Source: Entamoeba invadens IP1
Taxonomy: Eukaryota; Evosea; Mastigamoebida; Endamoebidae
DNA length: 64,000 nt
Assembly (NCBI RefSeq): GCF_000330505.1
Contig: NW_004440180.1
Span: 106,801-170,800, forward strand
Reading direction: 5' to 3'
The notes under the pieces are model-generated. The model ran no database searches. It was not told where the DNA came from and saw only the letters and a program-made list of their open reading frames with translations. Each line of letters opens with the position of its first letter. Position 1 is the first letter of the stretch. The translations under genes and the position numbers were made by a program. Positions 1 through 10,596 of the stretch are shown here, piece after piece.

Positions 1-1226
1 GCGTAAAGAGAAATTTCGATACCAGTTTGTATATTCTTTGTTTTGTAAAATGATATAATACTTACTACCAGCTTGCCTTGTTGCCAAAGAAAAATTTGCG
101 TCGCAAAAAGTTCGTTAATGACACAGACGATATCAACAAAGTTGCGTTGGACGGCGTTTGTTTACTCAATCGTGAGTTTCTCAATAATGCTGGTGTCCAA
201 AACAATAAAAATAAAGTGGGCTGTCATTGAAAATTGTATTAAAACGACCACACTCTTATGATGCTCATTGTTCTTCACAATTGTTGATTAAATAATTTAA
301 ACAATTTTTATTTCAATTAAATTATATAAATTGCATATATTTTTGTCTATTAAACTGATATGATATGTTGAGATTTATCACAACATATCAAATATAATAA
401 ACACAAATAATATTCTTCATTAAAAAATTATTTTTAATTATTTGTTGTTATATTTGACCAAAAATAAAAAAATTTAAATCAATCGGATTTTCAAATACAT
501 TTTGTGTTATTTATATAAAATTATGGAAAAATCCAAAAATTTTTAATATAATAAAACAACTATATGTTATCACAGGTTTCTTGCATAAGGAAAAGTTTTA
601 CATAATGTAAAAAGTTCAATGATACAATAATTCAAAATAAAACAACCTATCTGGAACGAAAACACAACAAAACCTTAAATACCAAAATACAACACAATAT
701 GCTTATTTTATTAAAATATATGATATAAACGAAGCTAAAATAATCGAAAAACGTGAAACAATATTTAAAGCACAGATAAATATTGTTAAAAACATCACGA
801 CATTAAATGTTTGTTATATTCAGAATAAGTGTTGAAATGACCATGTAGTATATTTGTGATACTCGATGCCAACTCGAGTAATAAGTCGGAACACATCACA
901 TGGCATTATACCTTGTAGATCACCCATCCGGTCGAGCCTGCCTCGAAAATATTCATACCGACCAAAAAATAAAAAAAACAAACTCCCTCGTGAAATGTCA
1001 TGACTATTATGAAATGCATGACCACCACCCCGAAGTTCATTATATCTTTGAACAATATGAGGATGTTTCCACCGCAATGTGGAAAAAGATATAGTTAAGC
1101 TTTGAAAATATGGCAGAGTACTTGATAAATTAATGTGTTACACCATTATATGTATGGAGCTAACTTATCTTACAAAAAAAGAAAAAAAAACAGAAAAATC
1201 ACAAGGATGTAATCGATTTTATATGG
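1..1226. other. AT-rich region without a recognised gene; possible coding fragment at 63-228
   Basis: Mostly low-complexity AT-rich DNA upstream of the hAT insertion. On the plus strand a frame is open from about base 54 to a TGA ending near 228. Its composition looks coding (many Lys, Arg, Asn and Asp, no low complexity), but it has no start codon inside the window, so it may be the last exon or a broken end of a gene or transposon. A second short open stretch lies near 820-1094 on both strands. I recognise neither. Confidence 0.3.
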
Positions 1227-1234
1227 GTGTTATT
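1227..1234. repeat. 8-bp target site duplication of hAT element, left copy
   Basis: GTGTTATT lies directly before the left terminus CAGAGATA. The identical octamer lies directly after the right terminus at 4276-4283. An 8-bp duplication is the hallmark of hAT transposition. Confidence 0.93.
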
Positions 1235-4200
1235 CAGAGATAGGAATCTTAAAACAGATGAATAAAACACTTCTCGTATTTTTCAACATAAAATACCCAA
1301 ATTTTAAATAATTGTAAAACAAATAAGTTTTTTTCAATTTTATCAAGTTTTATGGTATAAAATAAACAATAATTATAAAAAATGAGACCAAAAAGTTATT
1401 TATGACCAACTATTGTTTTTGAATCAAAAGAACATCTACGTGTACACAATAAAAAAAATAATTACAATGAAATAAATTGACTTTGATATTTATATAAAAC
1501 AAAAAACAATAACCAAAAATGCTTCCAATTGATTAAAAGTTAATTACTGTTCTTTTTTGTTCATTTCTTTATTCCTCTGGACGGGTTTCTCTCCAACCGC
1601 TTTTTTATGAATGGGTTTTTTCCTTTTTACTTCTTCTTTTATTCTCTTTTCTTTTTCGTTTCCCATTTCTAATTTTACCCTTTGTCTTATTTCGTCTGTT
1701 ATTTTGAGTTCTGAAAGATCAAATTGAAGAGAAAACATGTGTAAAAAAACGAGTTGCTCAAGGTGACTAGCGCTAAGTCTCGTTCTTTTCTGTGTTCTCA
1801 CGATTGAACATTGTGAGAACAGACGCTCAGAAGAAGCAGAGCTTGCAAGAATGCACAGGTATTTTTTGCTTAAGATGTACAAAAATGGAAATTGATATTT
1901 GTGCTTCTCCCACCAACTAATTGGTGTTAACACGTTGTTGGTTTTCATTTTGATATATTCGTTCAATTCATTAACAGCGATATTTTCTATATTCATTTCA
2001 AAGTTATCATTATGACGATCGTCTCCAGGAAAACTTGTAAGGTCATATTTATCTTGTCTACTCGAACTACACACAAAGCGACTTTCAGACCTAATAATGT
2101 TGAATTCCTTTGAAACGAGAGAATTGGACACTTTATTCATTTCAACCAGTTGTTTAATGCAGACGCTTTCATATTCAACTTTTTTCAAACGACATATACA
2201 GTTTTCTTCTTTGCCAAGATAAAAGTCTTTTGATTCAAAGTATCCAGTTTTATATTTCGGGTTGAGTAACGCAGCCAAAATACAGTCTTCATCTTCTCTA
2301 ATGTCAAGTTTGGGGTCAAATCCCATATTTACATCTTTTTCGGAAATTTTATGGGTTGTGAAAAGCCTCTTGTTCATTTCACTGATAATTGACTTTATTA
2401 GTTTTTTTGCGGCATTAGTCGGTCCTTCTATTTCAATTTTACTTGTTTTTAAAAAATCAATTTTGCAGTGTTTTGGCAACTCATCAAATCCAAAATAAAG
2501 ACACCCCTTTACTACAGCACATTTTTCACAACGTTCAACGTGTTCTTCTTCTACTACATCATCTTCTTCCAAATCAGTATATATTTCCGATAAAACTTCA
2601 ATCAAACGGCATGAAGTGAATATAAGCATTGATAAAGTCGGATAGTTCTCAGATTCTAATAACTTTATTTCTCTGAAAACATGTGACATGATAATATTGT
2701 AATGGTGAATGTCTAGAATGTCTTCTTTGGTAATTTTGTAAGTTTCTATAAATATCTTTTTTCTTTTGACATTTTTCATTTCTTTGTACTTTGTTAAGAT
2801 CGTCACATTGATCGAATCAATAAGTTCTTCCATTCTTTTTGTCATTAAATAATCACTCCCCCATCTCGTTTCAACTTCTTTGACGATTCCTTTGGGGTAG
2901 TCTATCATGGCTTGTGCTTTTTTCAATAACGAAGTCAACTCAACACTTTTGTTAAAAAGTGAAGTTATTTTTTTCATTTTTTTGAGTAGGAGAGTAAATC
3001 TTGTGACGTTATTAGTAGCATGCTCCGCCACCAAACTAAAAGTATGACAACCACAAGTGAGAGATTTTTTACCAGTAAGTTTTACACCCTTTACTTCATT
3101 TGGTGCATTGTCTGTTACTAAGACAATTTTTTTGTTAAGACCCCACTTTTTGGTAAATCCATTTAACTTTGTTTTTATTTCTTCTGATGATTCTCCTTCG
3201 TTTTCACCTCTCTGACAAACTTCCAAAACTAATGAACGAAGTCTTTTGTCTTCTATAAAATGAAGAGTCAACGACACAAATTCTTGATCACATTTAACTG
3301 TTGACCACCCATCTGTAGTTCCACAATAATAATCCAAACCAGAAACAATTGTCTTAAGCTTGTCTTGAGCTGCATAAAAAAGACAAGGAATGACTATTTC
3401 TTTTATTGTACGGCTACATGGAATGGTACAGTCTGGACGGAAAAAACGAATCAAACTGTGGAATCCCTTGTGATCACAGTGTAAGTAACTCAAGTTTTCT
3501 TCGATGACATACTTGGCTATTACTTTTTGTATTTCACTTTTGTCGATTCTTTTAACTTTGGTATTTTTAGAATTTAACCTCATTTTGAAAAACATGTTTT
3601 CGACATCTTTTTTAATATGAGCTTTGAATGAAGTAACACTTTTTCCAGTATTTGAAAGAGTCAAACATCGACTACACAATTTACATTGTAATTTGTACAC
3701 TTTCCCCTTTTCGTTTGGTGTTGGTGGTTTCTTTCCTTTTTCTATCTCTTTAATTTCTTCCCAATTTTCTTTGTTTTCTCCTTCTTTACACTTATAAATC
3801 ACACAATAATCCCACCAATTGCCAAGATTTTGACCTATAGTATCTTCTTCATCTATAAAAATTTTTGATTGTAATCCATTTTGTTGAATACGTTCTTTTG
3901 ACAAATCAACTTCTTCCTTTTTAAAATATAAACTCGTTTCGTTTTCCGTACAATTTTCTTCATCATAATCATCATCGAAATTATCGTGTTCTACTTCTGT
4001 ACATTCACTCTGACTGTCGGATGAAAAAGAAACAACTTCATTGACATAATGAGACATCGTTTATCTATTTTTCAGTTCGTTTTAATTTAAGAATGATTTT
4101 CGGAATAAAAAGATAATAAAATAGATTTTTTTTTCAAAAAGGCATTTTTAATTTTTATTAACAACTGTTATGCAAATCATTCATTATTTTTACTGTAAAT

Positions 4201-4275
4201 ATTTCATTACCATTTTTAAATTTACTTGAAATCTTCAGTTATCTGTTGATCAGTTAACTGAGATTCTTATCTCTG
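1235..4275 (-). mobile_element. Complete hAT DNA transposon, 3041 bp
   Basis: The left end reads CAGAGATAGGAATCT and the right end, on the other strand, reads CAGAGATAAGAATCT: a 15-bp terminal inverted repeat with one mismatch. Perfect 8-bp direct repeats GTGTTATT flank both ends (1227-1234 and 4276-4283). Inside is one uninterrupted 837-codon transposase gene on the minus strand. CA(G)AG-type ends, 8-bp duplications and the transposase family all agree on hAT. An intact reading frame plus an unmutated target duplication suggest a recent insertion that may still be competent; activity itself is inference. Confidence 0.93.
1544..4057 (-). CDS. hAT family transposase, intact, 837 aa
   Basis: Cut-and-paste transposase of the element around it. 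The N-terminal third is acidic, then carries a Cys-rich BED-like zinc finger (CKLCSRC, about residues 122-150) expected to bind the ends. The catalytic fold begins near residue 249 with TTDGWS (first Asp) and continues with VTDNAPN near 316 (second Asp). The C-terminal hAT dimerisation block with SASSERLFS lies at about residues 735-775 and should carry the acidic residue that completes the triad. A Lys-rich tail follows. There is no stop or frameshift, and the length is normal for an autonomous hAT transposase. The start ATG at 4057 is the first in frame and lies 218 bp inside the right terminus. Confidence 0.93.
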   Translation of the reverse strand: MSHYVNEVVSFSSDSQSECTEVEHDNFDDDYDEENCTENETSLYFKKEEVDLSKERIQQNGLQSKIFIDEEDTIGQNLGNWWDYCVIYKCKEGENKENWEEIKEIEKGKKPPTPNEKGKVYKLQCKLCSRCLTLSNTGKSVTSFKAHIKKDVENMFFKMRLNSKNTKVKRIDKSEIQKVIAKYVIEENLSYLHCDHKGFHSLIRFFRPDCTIPCSRTIKEIVIPCLFYAAQDKLKTIVSGLDYYCGTTDGWSTVKCDQEFVSLTLHFIEDKRLRSLVLEVCQRGENEGESSEEIKTKLNGFTKKWGLNKKIVLVTDNAPNEVKGVKLTGKKSLTCGCHTFSLVAEHATNNVTRFTLLLKKMKKITSLFNKSVELTSLLKKAQAMIDYPKGIVKEVETRWGSDYLMTKRMEELIDSINVTILTKYKEMKNVKRKKIFIETYKITKEDILDIHHYNIIMSHVFREIKLLESENYPTLSMLIFTSCRLIEVLSEIYTDLEEDDVVEEEHVERCEKCAVVKGCLYFGFDELPKHCKIDFLKTSKIEIEGPTNAAKKLIKSIISEMNKRLFTTHKISEKDVNMGFDPKLDIREDEDCILAALLNPKYKTGYFESKDFYLGKEENCICRLKKVEYESVCIKQLVEMNKVSNSLVSKEFNIIRSESRFVCSSSRQDKYDLTSFPGDDRHNDNFEMNIENIAVNELNEYIKMKTNNVLTPISWWEKHKYQFPFLYILSKKYLCILASSASSERLFSQCSIVRTQKRTRLSASHLEQLVFLHMFSLQFDLSELKITDEIRQRVKLEMGNEKEKRIKEEVKRKKPIHKKAVGEKPVQRNKEMNKKEQ

Positions 4276-4283
4276 GTGTTATT
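4276..4283. repeat. 8-bp target site duplication of hAT element, right copy
   Basis: GTGTTATT directly follows the right terminus of the hAT element and is identical to the left copy at 1227-1234. Confidence 0.93.
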
Positions 4284-4446
4284 ATATTTTATCATTTATA
4301 TATATAAAAAAAAGACAAAGAAAATTTTTATTAAAAAAAGTATTTATAATTATAGAAAAATTATAAAATAAACAATAATAATAACTATATTAATATATAT
4401 AATAAAATAAAAATATAAAAAAGAGATACAATCAAAGTTTGTTTAG

Positions 4447-4710
4447 AAAGGATATAATTATTATTGGTTAGGATTTGTTTTTTCTAAAATGGGTATAATT
4501 TTTAATAAAATGGATACGATTTTTTGAGAAATGATTTGATTGTTCGAAAAGGGTATATTTCCCAATAAAATGGATTAAAATCAATTAAATAGGATCGGAT
4601 TATTTATAAAAAATTTGTTTTCTTATGAAAGGACGCAATTCCTAATAATTGAGACGCTATTTCTTTAAAATGTATATATTTTCGATTAATGGGATTGAAT
4701 TCTTTATAAA
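4447..4710. repeat. Degenerate ~20-bp tandem repeat array
   Basis: About thirteen imperfect units of 18-23 bp follow one another. Each has the form AATGGATAcGATTTnnTAATAA with drift; good copies are near 4487, 4508, 4569 and 4689. The period and the recurring AATGG(A/G) plus ATTT blocks are visible by eye, but identity between units is low, so this is an old array. No coding frame runs through it. Confidence 0.55.
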
Positions 4711-4764
4711 TTATTGTGTTTTTACAGTCTTTTAAAACAATTCAAAATTAATAAAAATAACGTA

Positions 4765-5399
4765 AAGTGACTTCCCAAGGTGTGCAAGCTAGTTTAAAGG
4801 TGTGCAAGTTAAGGTATAGTTCATTTATAATTTTTTTATTAAAAAAATAGAATCATTAATTTTTTGAAATTTTGAAAAAAAAAATATTTTTAGTTTAATT
4901 ATTAATTATAATTTTGAAGTTAATACTAAACTATACTTTAACTTTCACACTTCGAATACAATTAATCAAGCAACAATTTCGGGAAAGCGACCCAATGGAA
5001 ATTATCGAATGTCCAGTTCTGGACAACAGTGCACATCGATTTGTAACAATGAACTGCACCTATTAAACAGACTATTTGTTATTGTTTGCTATAAAACGGC
5101 ACACCTTTTCTTGTCACTTTGAATTACGCTAACACAAGAGACATCGACATTTATTCACGTCTTGAAACAAAACAGTTTTTACATTAAACACATAGACAAA
5201 CCATAACCCAATTTTTATAATTTAATTTGCTTTTTGTAGTTTATTGATTCAAGCACCAAAGGGTTGTGTGTTTTTGAAACAATTTGGAAACGAATAACAT
5301 TTTTTAATAAAATGTTTTCCAACTAAAATTTAGTCTTGCACGCCCTTTCCCTGAAAAAAGACTAAAAATTTTAACTTGCACACCTTAGGGAAGTCACTT
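4765..5399. mobile_element. Non-autonomous TA-flanked TIR element (MITE), 635 bp
   Basis: The left end AAGTGACTTCCC-AAGGTGTGCAAG and the inverted right end AAGTGACTTCCCTAAGGTGTGCAAG match over about 25 bp with one indel. TA dinucleotides flank both ends (4763-4764 and 5400-5401), which fits a Tc1/mariner-type duplication. The GGTGTGCAAG motif is repeated again just inside the left end. No open frame above 60 codons is present. It sits directly upstream of a piggyBac remnant. Confidence 0.85.
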
Positions 5400-5441
5400 T
5401 AGATTAAATATTCCTTTACAAATTGAACAATATTGCATTTC

Positions 5442-7028
5442 AATGTCAAATCTTTTTGAGGATAACACAATTATAAGAAAAATACTCACCCATTGTCAAC
5501 TCGTCTTTGGAAACCAATTACATTGGAAGAAATAGATGCATTTATTTCAGTATCAATTACTCAAGGGATTTATAATGATGTTAAAATTCCCCTAAAATTA
5601 CTTTGGAATGGACTAAAGTCTAGTTGTTTGTATAATGGTCCTCTTAGTTTGAATCGTTATTTAGATATCAAATGGTCTTTTAGATTTGATCCTAATGCTT
5701 CATTTCGACACCAAGATGAATGTGATGATTCTATTGTAGACGAAGATAACTATTACGAAGATGAAATATCAATACAAAATACTAAACAAGTTGAAAAGAA
5801 TTGTAATCTATTTGATTTAAATAATAACATAAATTCACTTTATCCCGATCCTTTTTGAACAAAGACCATTTTGAATTAACCTTAGCAAGTCAACTGAATC
5901 AACTTTTTTGTGGGAAGGTGAAATCTGGATAAGATTTATCTAGATCATAATTTATTTTTAGAATAATTAAAAATAAATTCAAAACACGAAATCGATTAGT
6001 TTTCGCGCAAACTACTGGTCTTTACAGACCAATGTTTCCTATTTTCCATGTGTTCAAAATAGTCAACACTTGCTGTTACGAGACATACACATAAATTTTC
6101 ATGAGAGCGCTTCGATTTTTATCAATTTTTCATTATTTAAATTGGTTTCTGACACGCCGTTTTTAATTTAAGATCTTTTTAGTTCAAATACAAAAATAAA
6201 AAAAGTGACTTATTTTAAGTAAAAAAATCAAGGATATAAATTATCCAGTTTTCACTTCGTAAGGTTAATAAGTAACATTTATGATATGTTCCAACATAAT
6301 TTAACTATTCAACAACGATTTTTTTTATTCCTTCGACTAAACTTAGTATTGATGAAAATTTGTATGCCTTTTTTGGTGATGACATCAAGAAATAAACCAT
6401 TTTCAGTTGTCGAACCAGAAGATTGTTTTGATGCAAATTTTATTTACAATATGTTCATGGGTGGTGTTGATTGTTGTGATAGAGAAATGCACTCTTTTCA
6501 AACAAAGAGATGTTCTCATAGATGGCTGTTGGCAATATTTTATCATTTTATAGACATTACATTAAACAACTCATATTCAATGTTTTTGTTAAAAAATATT
6601 ATTGGTGTAGCAAACAAAAAAAACAATTGAAGAAACCATAAAAATATCCGTTGAAAGAGTTTTTATTGAGTATTGAGATTGAATTAAAAAACCCAATACC
6701 AAACTTCATTTTATGTCGAATTTGGGTTTTGAAGAAAAAACAAACATTGCTTCTTTTCTTGGAATGGACTATCCCAACCCAAAAATCACTTGGTGATACA
6801 TTGGATTTTAATCCAAATGGAAGAGGACGTTGTGCGATTTGAAGATGGCTCGAATAAAAAAGTGTTACAAAAATTCAATTTAATTATAGATGTTGTAAAT
6901 GTGGATTACATATTTTTCCTTATCACATTGAAAGCATATGTAAAAGATGTCGTGGATTAACTAGAGATCAATGTACTGATATCGGGTATGATAGAAAAAA
7001 AATGAAAAAAATAAATTCAGTATTATAA
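5442..7028 (+). pseudogene. Decayed piggyBac transposase
   Basis: Three separate stretches in different frames line up with one piggyBac-type (DDE_Tnp_1_7) transposase. About 5493-5858 holds the N-terminal fold (WKPITLEEIDAFI, then an NRYLDIKW motif). About 6286-6630 holds the C-terminal part with YNMFMGGVDCCDRE and a late NNSYSMF block. About 6830-7028 holds a Cys/His-rich tail (CCKCG, CKRCRG), the zinc-binding tail typical of piggyBac proteins. The catalytic middle (about 5860-6285) is AT-rich and shows none of the expected Asp motifs, so it is deleted or eroded. Several stops and shifts make it non-functional. Its stop at 7026-7028 nearly touches the next element. Confidence 0.85.
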
Positions 7029-7031
7029 GTA

Positions 7032-8622
7032 GGCCACAGAACCGTTACCGGCGACAGAGGGGTTACTGAACAAATTGGAAGAATTCTATATGTATTGGTA
7101 AATTTTTAAAACGTTTTTACCAAAATGAAAATATGCCGAGATTAAAAAATGTGTTCTAAAAATAAATAAATATTTTTTATTTTTGGATTATGACTAAAAT
7201 AAATATAAAATTAAAAATAAACGAAAAATCAATCAAAAATTAAGCAATATATAGGAGTTGTTATAAAAAATAAAATTGAGCTGCGTTGAGCGGATTGAGC
7301 GGATTGAGCTCGATTAAGCTGCGTTGAAAGGTGTTGATTTTTGTTTTTATTAGTTCTTTATTGTTATTTGAGGGTTTTTTCATTTTAACTTTAATTTTAT
7401 TAATTAAATTAAAGAATATAGTATATTTTAATTAATTTATTTTTCGAAATATTTCGACAAAATGGTTAAAACTTGGATTTTAAAAATATTATATGATAAA
7501 AACAATAGAATTTTATGGTTTACGTTTGGTTTAAAACTTGGGTATCATGAATGGATTTTAAATGAAAGTTCTTTATGTTTGAGTTAAAAATCAATCAGAA
7601 AAAAAATTTGTTAATTAAAGGTATATTTATTTTTATTTTCCGATAACCTTTAAAGACATTTTAAATTGTTATTTTTACTATTATTTATTAAAAATGTCAT
7701 CCAAATATTTTCAAACCACAACAATTCTTTCTAAACACCAAAAACATTTTGTATACATTTTAATAAAATAATCAATGTTGTCAAAAAATCTTTTGAAAGT
7801 CTATCCACAACAAAAAATGATATTTTAAAAACTTTTTTATTTCACCCCATCACGCTTTCTAAAACAAACATTCAAGGACACCCTTGGTGTACACCCCGCT
7901 GTCAACACATCCAAAAGCACATAAACGTCTTTCATTGACTATAATCTATAACGGACGTTTTCAGGCCTGTCCAATTTGTTTTTTTAGAAATACACACGAA
8001 CTTTTTATCAAAATCTGGATTATCCCACGCACACACAATAATAAGTTGTATACTTCTCTTGAAGATATTTTCTTTTCTTGCCGACATGTATCGGAAATAA
8101 TTCTTTTTTTATTTGATGTTATTGTTTTTTGAAGCTTCAGAACCATTCAAATATGATCAGGAAAAAGTTGATCTAATGTGTCATTTTTTACTCTTTACGA
8201 TTAATTTTCCGTAAAATAAGGTATTAAAATTTGACTTATTTTCATTATTTTTGAAAACTATTCATTATTGGTGAAAAAATATTCCGTTTTGCCAACTGAA
8301 TCTGATTATTTTTTGTTTTTTGAAAAACATGATTAGACTAAAGTTGTATAATAATTATCGTTTTTAGTAAAAATTATTATTAAAAAATAATTAAATAGTG
8401 CTTTTGTTTAACTATTAAAGACAAAACTCTTACCAATTTAGGTTATGATTTGTAAAAAGTTCTTTCTTTTTTTCTTTGCCAAAAAACAGTTCGGATAAAT
8501 AAATCCTTTATCCACCATTTTCAAGAAAAAACCGAAATAATGAAAGAAAAAATGCAAGAATCTTTTTTAGAGACAAAAGAAGAAAAGAAGCAACATTTTT
8601 CTTCGGTAACGGCTCTGTGGCC
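7032..8622. mobile_element. TIR element flanked by TA, 1591 bp, non-coding
   Basis: The left end GGCCACAGAACCGTTACCG and the inverted right end GGCCACAGAGCCGTTACCG differ at one base in 19. TA flanks both ends (7030-7031 and 8623-8624), and similarity extends a few bases further out (TTATArGTA), so the exact border could move slightly. The interior is AT-rich with only short frames, so it is a non-autonomous or deleted copy. A short array of about 10-bp TTGAGC repeats lies inside at about 7275-7327. The superfamily is probably Tc1/mariner-like, from the TA only. Confidence 0.8.
7275..7327. repeat. Short ~10-bp tandem repeat (TTGAGCGGA-like)
   Basis: Five tandem units (TTGAGCTGCG, TTGAGCGGA, TTGAGCGGA, TTGAGCTCGA, TTAAGCTGCG) form a GC-rich island inside the AT-rich interior of the 1.6-kb TIR element. 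Repeats of this kind often sit below the ends of such elements; that role is inference. Confidence 0.6.
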
Positions 8623-8639
8623 TACCTATAAATGTGCAA

Positions 8640-10096
8640 TTTTGTTCGTAAGGATTATAACTTTTCTTTTGAAACCAATAGATAAAATAAAAACAAGACT
8701 TTGTTTTGATTAAACCTGTTTTAAATTTCAACACTTAAAAACAAAATAAAATTTTCAAACTATATTTTTATTCATGGACAACTTTGGGTATATCCCACAT
8801 TCAGAAGTTATGTAATTTGTTGGTCAATTGTAGCCATTTATTGGTCCTTTGAATAAACTATAAGACCAATTACCACTTGGTGAATTACCATTCGAAGCTG
8901 CTCTTGAAAACAGCGCACGGTTAAGAACAACAACTTTTCAACAGATAACACAAATGCCAATAGAAACAATAAAACTTGAAAAACCTTATGTGGCAGTGAC
9001 ACAAAATCAAAAATTTCCTTTTTTCGTCTTTAAGAAGAACATGGTTAGCACACAATGTTCAATGGTATAGCCAAAAGACTCACATGTCAAACAATTCAAC
9101 AAGAAATAATTTGAACAAACTTAGAAAAAAATGGACATTACAAAACCAGTAAATATTGGTAGAAAACCCAAATACAGTGACGAACTCTTAAAACGTGTAT
9201 GTTATCTTTTGTGTCAAAATAGCGTTTTTTTCAGAGAAACAAGAAAAACCAACTTGCCAAGGAAAATTTCAATTCTGTATCCATTTCAACCGTTCAGCGA
9301 TACTTGGAAAATAGCTACATTATTAATAGTGTGGAACTCGAACCTCTATCTTTTACAAAAGTTACCATCACAGGAAGAAACGCAAATTGGAACAAAACAA
9401 AGAGTTACGAGTTGTTAGACTTGGTGAGCTGGTGCAACTCCAGAGAAGCGGATACGCAGTTGTTTTGTGGATGAATCTCACTGGAAAATCGGAAATGTTC
9501 GAACATGTTATGGGAATCGAGGAAAAAAATTACATTCGAACGACATCTTTTCAGACGTTTAATTTAAGATATGTCTGTTGTATTTCAAAGTCAGGAGAAA
9601 AATTTTGTCGAGTGTTTAATGGAACTGTAAATGGTAAGATGTTTTTAGCATCTTTTTGTTTTTTTTGTTGAGCATTTTGTTGTTCTTTTGGGAAATACAG
9701 TTTTTGTTATTGACAATGCTTCAGTTCACTTAGCAGAAATAATTACCGAAGCAGAGGCCAAGTGGTGTAAGGTCTTATTTTACGCCCCATACTCTCCAGA
9801 ATGTAATCCAATAGAGATGATTTTTGGGATATGGAAAATGAGAGTTGGCAAACTTAACAATGATAACCTTCTAAATATGCTTACTAATATTGCCAGATGT
9901 TTCGAGGAAATAGAAAAAAGTTAGAAGGTGTATTGGCCATTTTCTTAAACCAGTTTCGTTAAAAGTCCTTGCTCGAAGTGATCTATAAGAATTTTTTTGC
10001 TTAAATTTGAAATTTAAAACAGGTTTAATCAAAACAAAATCTTGCTGTTATTTAATCTATTGGTTTTTAAAAAAGTTATAATCATTATAAACAGGT
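8640..10096 (+). mobile_element. Tc1/mariner-like element with ~80-bp TIRs
   Basis: Long terminal inverted repeats: the block from GATTATAACTTTT through ACCAATAGAT to GATTAAACCTGTTTTAAA near 8653-8735 recurs inverted at about 10008-10085, at roughly 85-90% identity by eye. A TA follows the right end (10097-10098); the left TA appears mutated to AA. Inside is a broken plus-strand transposase with DDE/IS630-Tc1 motifs (9131-9924). The left border is uncertain by a few bases. Confidence 0.78.
9131..9924 (+). pseudogene. Decayed Tc1/mariner (IS630-like) transposase
   Basis: The reading frame changes at least twice between the start at 9131 and the TAG ending at 9924. The first part (to 9418) carries a basic stretch like the DNA-binding N-terminus. 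Near 9466 a different frame reads FVDESHWKIGN, the DE-containing first catalytic block of the Tc1/mariner fold. The last part (9688-9924) reads VIDNASVH and then YAPYSPECNPIEMIF, the classic second and third catalytic motifs (D, then NPIE). All three acidic residues survive but lie in different frames, so the copy is inactive. It lies between the ~80-bp inverted repeats. Confidence 0.88.
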
Positions 10097-10097
10097 T

Positions 10098-10596
10098 AGA
10101 TTTATTTTGTTTTTTTTTCATTCACTAAAAAATAACCAAAATATTCATTTTGCCCCACAACAAACAGAAAAATGGGAAATAAAAAATAATATATTAAATA
10201 GTAAAATATGCTAACATTTAATCATTGAATTTCAAAAATGATAATTAAATATTTAATTATTTAAATAATTATGAGTTGTTGATTGTTGTTTTATTCATAA
10301 TTATTACTATACTTAATAACTATTATGCATCTTTTTCAGAATATCATACAACAAACACAATCAGTTAACTTTTCGGCGACTTCTGTTTTATACTAATATT
10401 ATTCGGCGGTTTTCAATGAAATTCAAAAGTCACAGACCAGCTATTACTGTCAAGTTCCGTTCTAATTCAAAAAGCACCATCTGTAAGTATTCAAATAATA
10501 ACAGATCTGAATATACGTATAAGCAATTAATCTAAACATTATGTAATTGTTTTTTTTTCTTTTTAAAAACACAAAACCAAAACAAAAGAAAACAAA
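10098..10596. other. AT-rich stretch between two transposon remnants
   Basis: I see no gene or convincing element end here. It probably includes the left flank of the second piggyBac copy. It is rich in ATTAAT and poly-A/T tracts. Confidence 0.4.
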
